A stretch of 64,000 nucleotides of DNA from Zunongwangia sp. HGR-M22 (GCF_027594425.1 NZ_CP115159.1:1725001-1789000); one strand, 5' to 3'; counted from the first letter of the stretch, positions 43,793 to 54,200 are shown. The notes: generated by a model not told the origin, from the sequence alone. A program made the numbers and translations.

Positions 43793-44983
43793 CTAATTTA
43801 GGAATTCATAAACCCCCGCAGCACCTTGTCCGGTACCAACGCACATTGTTACCATTGCATATTTATTGTTGAGGTTACGTTTGCGCATTTCATCAAAGAT
43901 TTGAACCGATAGTTTTGCTCCCGTACAACCTAGTGGATGCCCCATCGAAATGGCGCCACCATTTACGTTTACTAAATCTTTATTCAATCCTAATTCACGG
44001 ATTACCGCTAAGGACTGAGAAGCAAAGGCTTCATTCAATTCGATTAATGAAATATCATCTTGCTTTAATCCGGCTTGTTTAATGGCTTTTGGAATCGCTT
44101 TTACCGGTCCGATTCCCATTATTCTTGGTTCTACACCAACAGCGGTATAACTTACCATTCGAGCAATTGGTTCAAGATTGAGTTCTTTTACCATTTCTTC
44201 GCTCATCACCATTACGAAAGCAGCACCGTCACTCATTTGTGAAGAGTTTCCGGCAGTGACACTTCCACCTTCGGCAAAAACAGGGCGGAGTTTGTTTAGC
44301 ACTGCTTCCGAAGTATCTTTACGCGGACCTTCATCTTTATTTACCGTGTAACTTTTAGTTTTCTTTTTTCCGTCGCCATCTACATAAGTCTGATCTATGG
44401 TAATGGGAACAATTTGATCTTGAAAACGATCTTCCGCTTGCGCTTTAATGGCTTTTTGATGCGAATTGTAAGCGAATTCATCCTGATCTTCACGAGATAC
44501 TTTGTACTGATTAGCAACCGCTTCCGCAGTTAATCCCATTCCCCAATAATAATCCTCGTGACCTTCTTTCGCCAGTTTGTAATCGGGAACCGGTTTGTAA
44601 CCACCCATCGGGATGTAGCTCATACTTTCCGCTCCACCGGCGATAATACAGTCGGCCATTCCACTTTGGATTTTAGCGGAAGCAATAGCAATGGTTTCCA
44701 ATCCTGAAGCGCAATAGCGGTTCACCGTCATTCCCGGTACGTCTTCGGTTTTTAATCCCATTAAAGAAATTAAGCGACCTACGTTTAAACCTTGCTCCGC
44801 TTCGGGCATTGCATTCCCTACAATCACATCGTCGATACGATTCTTATCAAATTCCGGAAGTTTTGCCATCATATATTCGATGGTTTCCGCTGCCAGTTCA
44901 TCTGGTCTTTTAAATCTGAACACACCTCGGGGAGCTTTCCCCACGGCGGTTCTGTATGCTTTTACTATATATGCTGTTTTCAT
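43793..44983 (-). CDS. Acetyl-CoA C-acyltransferase (thiolase)
   Basis: Enzyme of 396 residues cleaving 3-ketoacyl-CoA with CoA. The nucleophile Cys is in [22 protein letters not shown] (about Cys90), the catalytic His in [18 protein letters not shown], and the second Cys in [15 protein letters not shown] at the C-terminus. Length and motifs are those of FadA-type thiolases. It is the middle structural gene of the fad operon, with IVP elements on both sides. It probably works with the multifunctional hydratase/dehydrogenase upstream as a trifunctional system. Confidence 0.96.
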   Translation of the reverse strand: MKTAYIVKAYRTAVGKAPRGVFRFKRPDELAAETIEYMMAKLPEFDKNRIDDVIVGNAMPEAEQGLNVGRLISLMGLKTEDVPGMTVNRYCASGLETIAIASAKIQSGMADCIIAGGAESMSYIPMGGYKPVPDYKLAKEGHEDYYWGMGLTAEAVANQYKVSREDQDEFAYNSHQKAIKAQAEDRFQDQIVPITIDQTYVDGDGKKKTKSYTVNKDEGPRKDTSEAVLNKLRPVFAEGGSVTAGNSSQMSDGAAFVMVMSEEMVKELNLEPIARMVSYTAVGVEPRIMGIGPVKAIPKAIKQAGLKQDDISLIELNEAFASQSLAVIRELGLNKDLVNVNGGAISMGHPLGCTGAKLSVQIFDEMRKRNLNNKYAMVTMCVGTGQGAAGVYEFLN

Positions 44984-45025
44984 TTTTTCTAGTATTTAGA
45001 ATTGAGTAGTGAGTATTTAGTGAGT
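44984..45025. repeat. Degenerate 7-bp tandem repeats, downstream flank of element 2
   Basis: Plus-strand heptads AGTATTT, AGAATTG, AGTAGTG, AGTATTT and AGTGAGT follow each other in register. TTAGAATTGAGTA at 44996-45008 is a perfect 13-bp inverted match to 45383-45395. Confidence 0.75.
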
Positions 45026-45376
45026 TTATTTCAGAGATTTTATTAGCGAATAATTCATTTTCTGAATTTCAACGACCTGCTCCAAAATAGGTTTAACTTC
45101 ATCTTTTTCTATTAGTTTTAGTTTATGAGCTAGAGTTAGTTGAGTAAAAAGTTCATAGGCAGAACCATTGGCAATGCTTACAAAATTTTTGAATTCACCT
45201 TTAGTATTTCTACCTGCTCCTTCAGCAATATTTGAAGGGATAGAAACTGCACATCGTCTGATCTGACTTGTTAAGCCAAATCTCTCGTCTGAGGGAAAAT
45301 TTGCTGAAATTAGATAAATATCCTCAGCTACTTCCATCGCTTTTTTCCAAACTTTTAAGTCTTCTAACCTGTGCAT
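45026..45376 (-). CDS. Four-helix-bundle protein, S23/IVP family, element 2
   Basis: Helical protein of 116 residues with the family signature RCAVSIPSNIAEG at 41-53 and the opening MHRLEDLKVWKKAMEVAEDIYLI. It differs clearly from the other copy in the operon outside this motif, so the two elements were probably acquired independently or diverged long ago. The gene lies between the hydratase/dehydrogenase and the thiolase, in the same direction, with only repeat-filled sequence on each side. It must be co-transcribed with the fad genes unless processed out. Biochemical function unknown. Confidence 0.9.
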   Translation of the reverse strand: MHRLEDLKVWKKAMEVAEDIYLISANFPSDERFGLTSQIRRCAVSIPSNIAEGAGRNTKGEFKNFVSIANGSAYELFTQLTLAHKLKLIEKDEVKPILEQVVEIQKMNYSLIKSLK

Positions 45377-45412
45377 TTTAAATACTCAATTCTAACTTCT
45401 CACTACTAACTA
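45377..45412. repeat. Degenerate 7-bp tandem repeats, upstream flank of element 2
   Basis: Minus-strand heptads AGTTAGT, AGTGAGA, AGTTAGA, ATTGAGT and ATTTAAA run between the hydratase/dehydrogenase stop and the IVP start. TACTCAATTCTAA at 45383-45395 is the inverted partner of 44996-45008. Confidence 0.75.
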
Positions 45413-47818
45413 CTAATTTCTCAACGGTTTCCCCTTCTGCAACATATGCTGAAGGCGTTCTAAAGTTTTACGTTCTCCGCAAAGACTTAAGAAAGCTTCA
45501 CGTTCTAGGTCTAGTAAATATTGTTCACTAACGTAAGAAGCTTCAGATAGGTCTCCACCAGCCATTACGTAGGCTAACTTATTGGCGATTTTTTTATCGT
45601 GGTCGCTAATGTATTTTCCGGCGTTCATTTGGTCGGTTCCTACGTAAAAAGCTCCTAATGCTTGTTTTCCTAAAACTTTTATATCGTTACGTTTGATAGG
45701 CTGTGTATACCCATTTTCTGCCATTAATAAGGCGTGTTTTTTCGCAATGGTTAATTGATTATCACGATTCACCACTACAATATCTTTTCCTTTCTGAAGG
45801 ATGTTGGTATCGTAAGCTTCATATGCCGAAGTAGAAACTTTTGCCATACCAATCGTCAAGAAATTTTCTCGCAATCTGTTTAGCTCTACATCATCCTTCT
45901 GGTAAGTATCAGCAGCTCTTAATGTCATTTCTTTAGAACCGCCACCGCCGGGTATTACCCCAACACCAAATTCCACTAAACCAATATAGGTTTCGGTGTG
46001 AGCCACCACTTTATCGGCGTGAAGCGAAAGTTCGCAACCACCACCTAACGCCATATTATGCGGCGCAGCAACCGTTGGAATAGAGGAGTAGCGCATACGC
46101 ATCATAGTATCCTGAAAGTATTTGATCGCCATATTCAGTTCATCATATTCCTGCTCGACCGCCATCATAAAGATCATCCCAATATTGGCACCTACCGAGA
46201 AATTTTTTCCGTCGTTAGAGACTACGAGTCCGCGGTATTCTTTTTCAGCTAAATCAATGGCTTTGTTGATTCCGTCTAAAACATCACCACCAATCGAATT
46301 CATTTTACTGCGGAATTCTAAGTTCAGAATGCCATCACCTAGATCTTCAACGACAACGCCGCTATTTTGGAATACGGCTTTAGATTCGCGAATATTATCT
46401 AAGATGATATAGGAATCTTGCCCCGGAACTTTTACGTGTTCTTTCTTCGGAATTTCATAATAATACGTGTTGCCTTCTTTTATAGAATAGAAGGAAGTAA
46501 TGCCCTCATTTACCATTTCTGAAACCCAAGCTGCAGGCTCGTAACCTTCAGCTTTCATCATTTCGATTCCTTTTTCTACGCCAATGGCATCCCAAACCTG
46601 AAATGGTCCGTGCTCCCATCCAAAACCGGCTTGCATCGCATCATCAATTTTGTAAAGTTCATCAGTAATTTCCGGAATTCTGTTAGAAGCGTAAGCAAAT
46701 AATGCGGAGAAGTTTTTGCGATAAAACTTTCCTGCTTTTCCTTCATCTTTAATTAAAACTTTATAGCGATCGCTAAGTTTATCGATGGTTTTGGTCTGTT
46801 CTAAAACATTAAATTTCGCGCTTTTTCGATCACGAAATTCCATCTTATCCAGATCTAGCGATTTGATTTCGCTGGAACCATCTTTTTTATTTTCTTTTTT
46901 ATAAAAACCTTGTCCGGTTTTGCTTCCCAGCCATTTGTTATCCATCATGGTTTGGATAAAATCTGGTAGCGCAAAAAGATCGTGCGCTTCATCTTCGGGA
47001 ACGTTTTCGTAAAGACCGTTAGCGACGTGAACCAAGGTATCTAAACCAACCACATCGACGGTACGGAAGGTAGCCGATTTTTGACGACCAATTACCGGTC
47101 CGGTTAATTTATCGACTTCTTCAATGGTCATATCCATATCTTTTACCATATGGAATAAACTCATAATGCTGAAGATCCCAACGCGGTTTCCAATAAAGGC
47201 CGGTGTGTCTTTTGCGATCACTGATTTTTTACCGAGGAATTTTTTTCCGTAGTGATTCAAGAAATCTAACACCTCTTTGGAAGTATCGGGTCCCGGGATA
47301 ATTTCGAATAATCGTAAATAACGTGGCGGATTGAAAAAGTGTGTTCCGCAGAAATGCTTCTGGAAATCTTCACTTCTTCCATCGTTCATAAATTTAATGG
47401 GAATCCCGGAAGTATTGGAAGTGATTAAAGTTCCCGGTTTTCTATGTTTTTCAAGTTTTTCAAAAACCTGTTTTTTAATATCTAATCGTTCTACCACCAC
47501 TTCGATGATCCAATCGACTTCAGCAACTTTAGCGATATCATCTTCTAAGTTTCCGGTGGTTATGCGATTGGCAAAATCTTTATGGTAAATAGGAGAGGGC
47601 TTTGATTTTAAAGAATTTTGTAACGATTCGATAACGATGCGATTGCGCACTTCTTTATCTTCTAAGGTAAGTCCCTTTTTCTGTTCCTTTTCATTGAGTT
47701 CTCTAGGAACAATATCGAGCAGTAAGACCTCGACGCCAATATTGGCGAAATGGCAGGCAATACCGCTACCCATAATTCCTGAACCAATGACAGCAACTTT
47801 ATTGATTTTTCTGTTCAT
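45413..47818 (-). CDS. 3-hydroxyacyl-CoA dehydrogenase/enoyl-CoA hydratase fusion
   Basis: Bifunctional enzyme of 801 residues from the ATG at 47816-47818; a 10-residue extension is open but unlikely. The NAD domain starts at once with KVAVIGSGIMGSGIACHF, then SNTSGIPI, HFCGTHFFNPPRYLRLFEIIPG and DTPAFIGNRVG. The C-terminal hydratase (about 505-700) shows NFSVGANIGMIF and APHNMALGGGCELSLHAD with the oxyanion-hole glycine run. The order dehydrogenase then hydratase is opposite to E. coli FadB. It is the first structural gene after marR (51-base gap). Confidence 0.95.
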   Translation of the reverse strand: MNRKINKVAVIGSGIMGSGIACHFANIGVEVLLLDIVPRELNEKEQKKGLTLEDKEVRNRIVIESLQNSLKSKPSPIYHKDFANRITTGNLEDDIAKVAEVDWIIEVVVERLDIKKQVFEKLEKHRKPGTLITSNTSGIPIKFMNDGRSEDFQKHFCGTHFFNPPRYLRLFEIIPGPDTSKEVLDFLNHYGKKFLGKKSVIAKDTPAFIGNRVGIFSIMSLFHMVKDMDMTIEEVDKLTGPVIGRQKSATFRTVDVVGLDTLVHVANGLYENVPEDEAHDLFALPDFIQTMMDNKWLGSKTGQGFYKKENKKDGSSEIKSLDLDKMEFRDRKSAKFNVLEQTKTIDKLSDRYKVLIKDEGKAGKFYRKNFSALFAYASNRIPEITDELYKIDDAMQAGFGWEHGPFQVWDAIGVEKGIEMMKAEGYEPAAWVSEMVNEGITSFYSIKEGNTYYYEIPKKEHVKVPGQDSYIILDNIRESKAVFQNSGVVVEDLGDGILNLEFRSKMNSIGGDVLDGINKAIDLAEKEYRGLVVSNDGKNFSVGANIGMIFMMAVEQEYDELNMAIKYFQDTMMRMRYSSIPTVAAPHNMALGGGCELSLHADKVVAHTETYIGLVEFGVGVIPGGGGSKEMTLRAADTYQKDDVELNRLRENFLTIGMAKVSTSAYEAYDTNILQKGKDIVVVNRDNQLTIAKKHALLMAENGYTQPIKRNDIKVLGKQALGAFYVGTDQMNAGKYISDHDKKIANKLAYVMAGGDLSEASYVSEQYLLDLEREAFLSLCGERKTLERLQHMLQKGKPLRN

Positions 47819-47869
47819 AGTATAAGTTCTGGTTTTAGAAAACTTCATATTTAGAATATTGAAGTCTGG

Positions 47870-48328
47870 TTATTTATTCTTTAATTCAATCTCTTGATTA
47901 TAAATTTTTCTGTTTGCTATAAGATCAGTAATGGTGTTTGCAACTTCTGTAAAGGTTTTGAGATCCTGTTCGCTAACATTTTCTTTTACAGCTTCATCAA
48001 ACCTTAGAACTACTCCTTTAGAGAAATCTCTCATTTCTAATCCAAATTTGGTTAGATAAATTAATACGCTTCTACCATCGTTAGGGTTTTTTCTGCGCTC
48101 GATCAATCCTTTAGTTTCCATAGTTTTGAGCATCCTGCTTAAACTGGTAGCTTCCATTCCCATTTTGGGCCCGAGGGATGTAGAGGGTGTTCCTTTTTCG
48201 GGATCTATGCTAAGAAGTGCGAAACCTGTAGCCATTGTGCTACCTGCTTTACCTGCTTCTTCATTATACATTTTAGAAACAGTCATCCAAGTTGCTCTCA
48301 ACACATAATCTATTGTTTTTTCTTTCAT
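47870..48328 (-). CDS. MarR-family transcriptional regulator of the fad operon
   Basis: Winged-helix regulator of 152 residues from the ATG at 48326-48328 (TTG seven codons upstream is less likely). The recognition region is EATSLSRMLKTMETKGLIERRKNPNDGRSVLIYLTKFG. MarR proteins act as dimers on palindromes and are usually released by small ligands. An 18-bp perfect palindrome lies 35 bases upstream beside a -7 element, so the gene probably represses itself and the fad genes that follow on the same strand. An acyl-CoA or fatty acid effector is inferred from the regulon, not from sequence. Confidence 0.93.
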   Translation of the reverse strand: MKEKTIDYVLRATWMTVSKMYNEEAGKAGSTMATGFALLSIDPEKGTPSTSLGPKMGMEATSLSRMLKTMETKGLIERRKNPNDGRSVLIYLTKFGLEMRDFSKGVVLRFDEAVKENVSEQDLKTFTEVANTITDLIANRKIYNQEIELKNK

Positions 48329-48346
48329 AAATTCTTCTAAGCCAAC

Positions 48347-48380
48347 CAAAGATAATAAAATATATTATGCATGCATAATA
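48347..48380 (-). promoter_or_regulatory. Promoter and MarR operator of the fad operon
   Basis: On the minus strand TATCTTTG at 48354-48347 matches TAnnTTTG. The perfect 18-bp palindrome TATTATGCATGCATAATA occupies 48363-48380, between the -7 and -33 positions, an ideal site for a dimeric MarR repressor. No convincing -33 TTTG was found at 19-21 nt. Confidence 0.65.
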
Positions 48381-48439
48381 AGTAAATGTGAAAATTGTTA
48401 ATTCTTCATTATATCTTTTTCAAAATATAGAATAAATAA

Positions 48440-48466
48440 AAAACTCTCCTTATATAGGAGAGTTTT
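48440..48466 (-). terminator. Terminator of the acyl-CoA ligase gene
   Basis: AAAACTCTCCT and AGGAGAGTTTT form an 11-bp stem around TATAT, and the A tract on the left supplies the U tract on the minus strand. It isolates the ligase from the marR promoter. Confidence 0.88.
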
Positions 48467-48491
48467 CTGTGATAATAAAATAATCAATTTT

Positions 48492-50270
48492 TTATCTGTC
48501 GTAAATTTGATCGTATAAATGACGATACTTTTCTACTACATTTTTCCTTTTCACTTTCATAGTAGGGGTTAAAAGGCCCTCTTCTACACTCCATATTTCG
48601 GGAGTTAACTTAAATTTTTTAACCTGCTCCCAGCTACCAAAATTTTTATTGTAAAAATCGATTTCTTGCTCTATACGATCATTCACCATTTTATTCTCTG
48701 TAATCTCTGATAGAGAACCTTTGCCTAAATCGATATTCTTTCTTGAAGCCCATTCTTTTAAAAAGTCGAAGTTTGGCTGAATCAAAGCAGCCGGCATTTT
48801 CTCTCCTTCACCTACAACCATAATTTGGTCTATAAACTGTGATTGTTTCATGGTGTTTTCCAATATCTGCGGAGCTACATATTTGCCGCCAGAAGTTTTG
48901 AACATTTCTTTTTTACGGTCGGTAATTTTAAGAAAACCGTCATCGTCGATTTCTCCGATATCTCCTGTGTGGAAAAAGCGATCTGAAGTTAATGCCTGAT
49001 TCGTTTTTTCTTCGTCTTTATAATAGCCCATCATAACACTTGGACCCTTGGTGAGAATTTCTCCGTCTTCTGCAATTTTTACTTCTGAATTCTTTATTGG
49101 TTTTCCAACGGTTCCAATTTTAAAGTTATGATCTCTTTGATCGTTTACTGCAATTACCGGTGAAGTTTCAGTAAGTCCGTATCCTTCCATAACAGGAATT
49201 CCTGCAGCAGCAAAGACTCTGGCGAGTCGAGGTTGTAATGCAGCACTACCAGATACAATTAATTCAATATTTCCGCCTAATCCTTCTTTCCATTTAGAAA
49301 ATACAATTTTTCTGGCTAAATTCAATTTAAACTCATACCATGATCCATTTGCACCGTATGGTTCATATTGATGTCCTAATGCTAAGGCCCAATTGAATAA
49401 AGCCGTTTTTATACCACCGGCAGAAGATCCTTTGGCCACAATCTTGTCGTAAACTTTTTCAAGTAGGCGCGGAACAGCTGTAATCACATTAGGTTTAACT
49501 TCTTTCAGGTTTTCACTTAGCATATCGATCGATTCAGCAAAATAGATCGATACCGCATAATATTGGTATAGATACAAGATCATTCTTTCAAAAACATGGC
49601 AAACTGGTAGAAAACTAAGCGCAGTATATGTTCCAAAATCAAATGGAACCCTTGGAGCACTTCCCAAGACATTACTCACTATATTTTCGTGAGAAAGCAT
49701 AACGCCTTTGGGTTTTCCCGTAGTTCCAGAAGTATAAATCAACGTAGCGAGATCTGTCGTTTTGATCGCATCCATACGCTCTTGAACTTCTTTTTGATTA
49801 CCTGTGTCTTCTCCTAATTTTAGGACTTCTTTCCAGTTTTTGCAATCTTCAATTTCATCAAAACTATATACTTCTTTAAGCTGAGTATTAGCTTTTATTG
49901 CATTGATTTTGCTTAATACCTCTTTATCAGATACAAAACAATATATTGCTTCACTATGATTTAAAACATATTCATATTCTTGTTGGGAAATCGTTGGATA
50001 GATAGGTACATTTTGAGCACCTATTTGTAAAATTCCGATATCTGTAATATTCCATTCATTACGATTTGTAGAAGAAATAATCGCAATTTTATCATTGGGT
50101 TTAATGCCCATTCTTAGCAAAGCGCGGCTTACTTTATTAGCTTCATCGATATATTCTTTAGTAGAAATTTTCTTCCATTCACCATTGTACTTTGTAGCTA
50201 AAGCAGTTTGCAGCGGGTAATTTTTTTGCTGAAAATAAGGGAAATCAAAAAGACGTTTTATAGTATTCAT
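48492..50270 (-). CDS. Long-chain fatty-acid--CoA ligase (AMP-forming)
   Basis: Enzyme of 592 residues activating fatty acids with ATP and CoA. The AMP-binding motif is LATLIYTSGTTGKPKGVMLSHENI; further motifs are VMEGYGLTETSPVIAVN and RFFHTGDIGEIDDDGFLKITDRKKEMFKTSGGKYVAPQ. It lacks a signal peptide and is probably membrane-associated in the cytoplasm. It lies upstream of marR on the same strand but has its own terminator, so it is a separate transcript feeding the same pathway. The 341-base divergent gap upstream shows no gene. Confidence 0.95.
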   Translation of the reverse strand: MNTIKRLFDFPYFQQKNYPLQTALATKYNGEWKKISTKEYIDEANKVSRALLRMGIKPNDKIAIISSTNRNEWNITDIGILQIGAQNVPIYPTISQQEYEYVLNHSEAIYCFVSDKEVLSKINAIKANTQLKEVYSFDEIEDCKNWKEVLKLGEDTGNQKEVQERMDAIKTTDLATLIYTSGTTGKPKGVMLSHENIVSNVLGSAPRVPFDFGTYTALSFLPVCHVFERMILYLYQYYAVSIYFAESIDMLSENLKEVKPNVITAVPRLLEKVYDKIVAKGSSAGGIKTALFNWALALGHQYEPYGANGSWYEFKLNLARKIVFSKWKEGLGGNIELIVSGSAALQPRLARVFAAAGIPVMEGYGLTETSPVIAVNDQRDHNFKIGTVGKPIKNSEVKIAEDGEILTKGPSVMMGYYKDEEKTNQALTSDRFFHTGDIGEIDDDGFLKITDRKKEMFKTSGGKYVAPQILENTMKQSQFIDQIMVVGEGEKMPAALIQPNFDFLKEWASRKNIDLGKGSLSEITENKMVNDRIEQEIDFYNKNFGSWEQVKKFKLTPEIWSVEEGLLTPTMKVKRKNVVEKYRHLYDQIYDR

Positions 50271-50611
50271 CTACTTTTTCATTATCAGTATATTGCAAAA
50301 TAGCAAAATACGGCAGTTTTTGGATTGAATATAACAAAAAGAATAGAAAAATTATTAGAATTTTATAAAGTTTTTATTTCGAAGCATTCTAATTCTTCTT
50401 GATTTTGGGAGAACTATACAGCTAAAGAGAAGTAATCGCGTATGCGTTTATTTCTATTAATAAGCATTTACATTCAAGAGCTACAATTTTAATCATTTTA
50501 AAAGTTTATATGTTTTATCTCAATTTTAGGGCAATGCGTTAAATTGCTTTTAAAATCGCAATAATATTTCTTTTTACAGTATTTGATTTATAGTTTCACA
50601 CAAAAAACTTC
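50271..50611. other. Divergent intergenic region without recognised gene
   Basis: A+T-rich gap between the ligase (minus) and the DUF4136 lipoprotein (plus), which must contain both promoters. A direct repeat GCAAAATA GCAAAATA occurs close to the ligase start. I could not assign a convincing -33/-7 pair, open frame or RNA. Confidence 0.4.
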
Positions 50612-51217
50612 ATGAAAAATAAAAACATTTTTATTCCAATTTTAATTGTACTCTTTTGTTATGCTTGTGGATCTCAGGTAAAAACTGTAAATCCGGATAA
50701 AAATAGCCTCAAAAATTATAAAAGCTTTGCCTTTTTACCCAATGCAAATTTAAATACGAATCCAGAACAGCAAGATGTAAGTAAAGTTGTGGTAGAAACT
50801 GTGAATGCGAATATGGAAAGAGCTGGATATACATTAGATTCAGAAAATCCAGATCTTTTGGTTCTTATAAGCTCTAAAAAACTGGTAGAGCCTACAGCGC
50901 AACAAAATCCTGAACTTCAAAAAGATTACGCAGCGTATCCTTATACTGATGGCGTAGGCAGAGTAAACCCGGCTTACGGTAATTATTATTATGGTGGTTA
51001 TGGTAACTTCGGAAGAATTACCGGATATGATACCGATTCTTATGAATATGAAGCTGGTGCTGTAATTATCGATTTAGTAGATCGTAAAACCAAAGAAACA
51101 GTTTGGAAAGGCACAACAAAGAAAAACCTTGTCGATCAAGCCGATTTAGAAGCTCAGGAAGAAATGGTAAATCTTGTATTTAGTGAATTGCCGGCATTTC
51201 AGAAAGATTCAGAATAA
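50612..51217 (+). CDS. DUF4136 lipoprotein
   Basis: Exported protein of 201 residues with a probable lipoprotein signal (LIVLFCYAC, Cys19). The rest has the DUF4136 pattern: LKNYKSFAFLPNANL near the start, VETVNANMERAGYTLDSENPDLLVLI and a C-terminal VIIDLVDRKTKETVWKGTTKK. A Tyr/Gly-rich loop (YGNYYYGGYGNFG) interrupts the domain. DUF4136 proteins are widespread outer-membrane or periplasmic lipoproteins of unknown function. Single gene with a strong terminator. Confidence 0.88.
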   Translation: MKNKNIFIPILIVLFCYACGSQVKTVNPDKNSLKNYKSFAFLPNANLNTNPEQQDVSKVVVETVNANMERAGYTLDSENPDLLVLISSKKLVEPTAQQNPELQKDYAAYPYTDGVGRVNPAYGNYYYGGYGNFGRITGYDTDSYEYEAGAVIIDLVDRKTKETVWKGTTKKNLVDQADLEAQEEMVNLVFSELPAFQKDSE

Positions 51218-51234
51218 AATAAAGTCAAATTATT

Positions 51235-51266
51235 AAAAAAGCCGCTGAATTTTCAGCGGCTTTTTT
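51235..51266. terminator. Bidirectional terminator between DUF4136 gene and purL
   Basis: GCCGCTGAA and TTCAGCGGC form the stem, with A tract before and T tract after, in the convergent space. It serves both genes. Confidence 0.9.
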
Positions 51267-51286
51267 ATTTAATAATAGTCCTAAGA

Positions 51287-54200
51287 TTATTTATTTTCTA
51301 ACCATTTTTTAGCGTTTTCAAATGCGCTAAGCCATGGCGTTACTTGATCGTTTTTTCGATCTTCTGGATAATATGCCCAGTTCCAAGAAAATGTAGAACG
51401 TTCTAAATGCGGCATCATCACTAGGTGGCGACCAGAGTCGTCGGTTAGCATTGCCGTATTAAAGTCAGATCCATTTGGATTGGCCGGATAACCTTCAAAA
51501 CCATATTTTCCAACGATATTATATTTCGATTCTTCATACGGGAAACTAAATTTACCTTCACCGTGAGCTGCCCAGATTCCTAATTTGCTACCTGCAAGAT
51601 CGCCAAGCATAACCGAATTGTTTTCAGCAATTTCTACGGAAGTAAAATTACACTCAAATTTATGCGAATCGTTATGCAACATTTTTGGTTTTTCTTGATG
51701 CGTAGGGTTGATTAAACCTAATTCGATAAAAAGTTGGCAACCATTACAAACACCAAGTGATAACGTATCGTCTCTTTTGAAGAAGTTATCTAAAGCTGTT
51801 TTCGCCTTTTCGTTGTAAAGGAATGCGCCAGCCCAACCTTTAGCACTTCCTAAAACATCGGAATTAGAGAAACCTCCAACCGCTGCGATAAACTGAATAT
51901 CCTTTAGAGTCTCACGACCGCTAATTAAATCGGTCATGTGTACATCTTTTACATCAAAACCGGCAAGGTGCATGGCGCGGGCCATTTCGCGTTCCGAATT
52001 TGATCCTTTTTCACGAATAATCGCTGCCTTAATTTTAGGTTTATTAGGATCGATTTCAGGCAGTTTTCCGGTAAAGTTTGCTGGGAATTTATAAGAAAGA
52101 GACTGATTTTTATAGTTCTCAAAACGTTCTGTCGCTTTTTCTTTTCCGCTTTGTTTCTGGTCTAATAAGAAAGACGTTTTATACCAAACATCACGTAATT
52201 CAGCAACATCGAAATTCAATGTTTCCGAAGCATTTTTTATAGTCAGTTTACTATTTTCAGAAACTACACCAATCTTAAAGAATTCAATTCCGTTTTCGGC
52301 TAAAACTTTTTCCGCAGCATCATCAGTCGCCTGGAAAACAACCGAGCTATTTTCGTTGAATAATAATTTTACAAGATCGTTTTCTCCTAATGCTGAAAGA
52401 TCGATGTTTGCACCAAGGTTTTGATCGGCAAAACACATTTCTAAAAGCGTAGTGATTAATCCGCCTGAAGCTACATCGTGACCGGCAGCGATCATGTCAT
52501 TTTTAATTAATCCCTGAAGGTTATAAAAAGCATCAGCGAATTTTTGATCGTCTTTAATCGTAGGAACTTCATCACCAATTTTATTAAGAATCTGCGCAAA
52601 AGAAGAACCACCTAATTTTAACGAATCTTGCGATAGATTGATGTAATAAATAGAACCTGCATTTTTCTGGAAAACCGGTTCTACAATTTTAGTAAGATCA
52701 TCACAATGTCCTGCAGCCGAAATAATTACTGTCCCCGGAGAAAGTACATCGCCATCTTTATATTTTTGCTTCATAGAAAGCGAATCTTTGCCCGTAGGAA
52801 TGTTTATTCCTAAGCTTATAGCAAAGTCAGATACTCCCTGTACTGCTTCATACAAACGAGCATCTTCACCTTCATTATTACAAGGCCACATCCAGTTTGC
52901 AGATAGCGAAACCGATTTTAAACCTTTTTCTAGCGGAGCCCAAACTATATTTGTAAGTGCTTCAGCAATAGAATTTTTAGAACCAGCAACAGGATCTACT
53001 AAAGCCGAGATAGGAGAGTGGCCAATAGAAGTTGCTACACCATCTTTCCCTTTATAATCTAAGGCCATCACCCCAACATTATTTAACGGCAATTGTAGTG
53101 GCCCTGCAGTTTGTTGTTTCGCCACACGGCCCGACACACAACGGTCAACTTTGTTGGTTAACCAATCTTTACAAGCTACCGCTTCTAACTGTAAAACTTG
53201 TTTTACATATTCCTGAATATTATCGTCGGAATATACTAGTTTTTCATACTGTCTAGAAACCGTTTTATCAGTCATTATGGTTTTTGGTGAACTTCCAAAC
53301 ATATCTGAAAGATCCAAATCCATAGGTTTATTACCGCTTTGTTTTCCTTCGAAAGTAAAGCGATGTGAACCGGTAACATCACCAACATTGTACATTGGAG
53401 AACGTTCTCTATCGGCAACACGTTTTAGTGCTTCAATATTTTTTTCTCCGATAACCAATCCCATACGTTCTTGAGATTCGTTACCAATAATTTCTTTTGC
53501 AGAAAGCGTAGGGTCTCCCACCGGAAGTTTATCTAAGTCGATATCCCCGCCAGTGTCTTCAACCAACTCACTTAAGCAGTTTAAGTGACCACCGGCACCG
53601 TGATCGTGTATAGAAACAATCGGGTTTTCTTCCGCTTCAACCATACCACGTACTGCATTGGCAGCACGTTTTTGCATTTCTGGGTTAGAACGCTGAATCG
53701 CATTTAATTCAATTCCGCTACTAAATTCTCCGGTATCAGCTGAAGAAACTGCAGCGCCACCCATTCCAATTCTATAGTTTTCACCACCAAGAATAACGAT
53801 TTTATCCCCTTTTTGTGGAATATCTTTTTGCGCTTGGCTTGCTTTGCCATACCCAACACCACCAGCTTGCATAATTACTTTATCGTAACCTAATTTACGG
53901 CCGTGTTCTTCATGCTCAAAAGTTAAAACAGAACCAACAATTAAGGGTTGTCCAAATTTATTACCAAAATCTGAAGCTCCGTTAGAAGCTTTAATTAAGA
54001 TATCCATTGGCGTTTGGTATAACCACTTACGCTCTTCCATGGCTTTTTCCCATGGTCGATTTTCTTCTAATCTCGAATACGAAGTCATGTAAACTGAGGT
54101 TCCTGCCAAAGGAAGTGAGCCTTTACCACCGGCAAGACGATCACGAATTTCACCACCACTTCCAGTCGCAGCACCGTTAAAAGGTTCTACCGTGGTTGGG

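Noticed and set aside
43354-45412. Heptad arrays as a CRISPR-like or minisatellite locus
   Set aside because: The units are 7 bp, degenerate, without spacers, and lie only at the borders of two coding genes.
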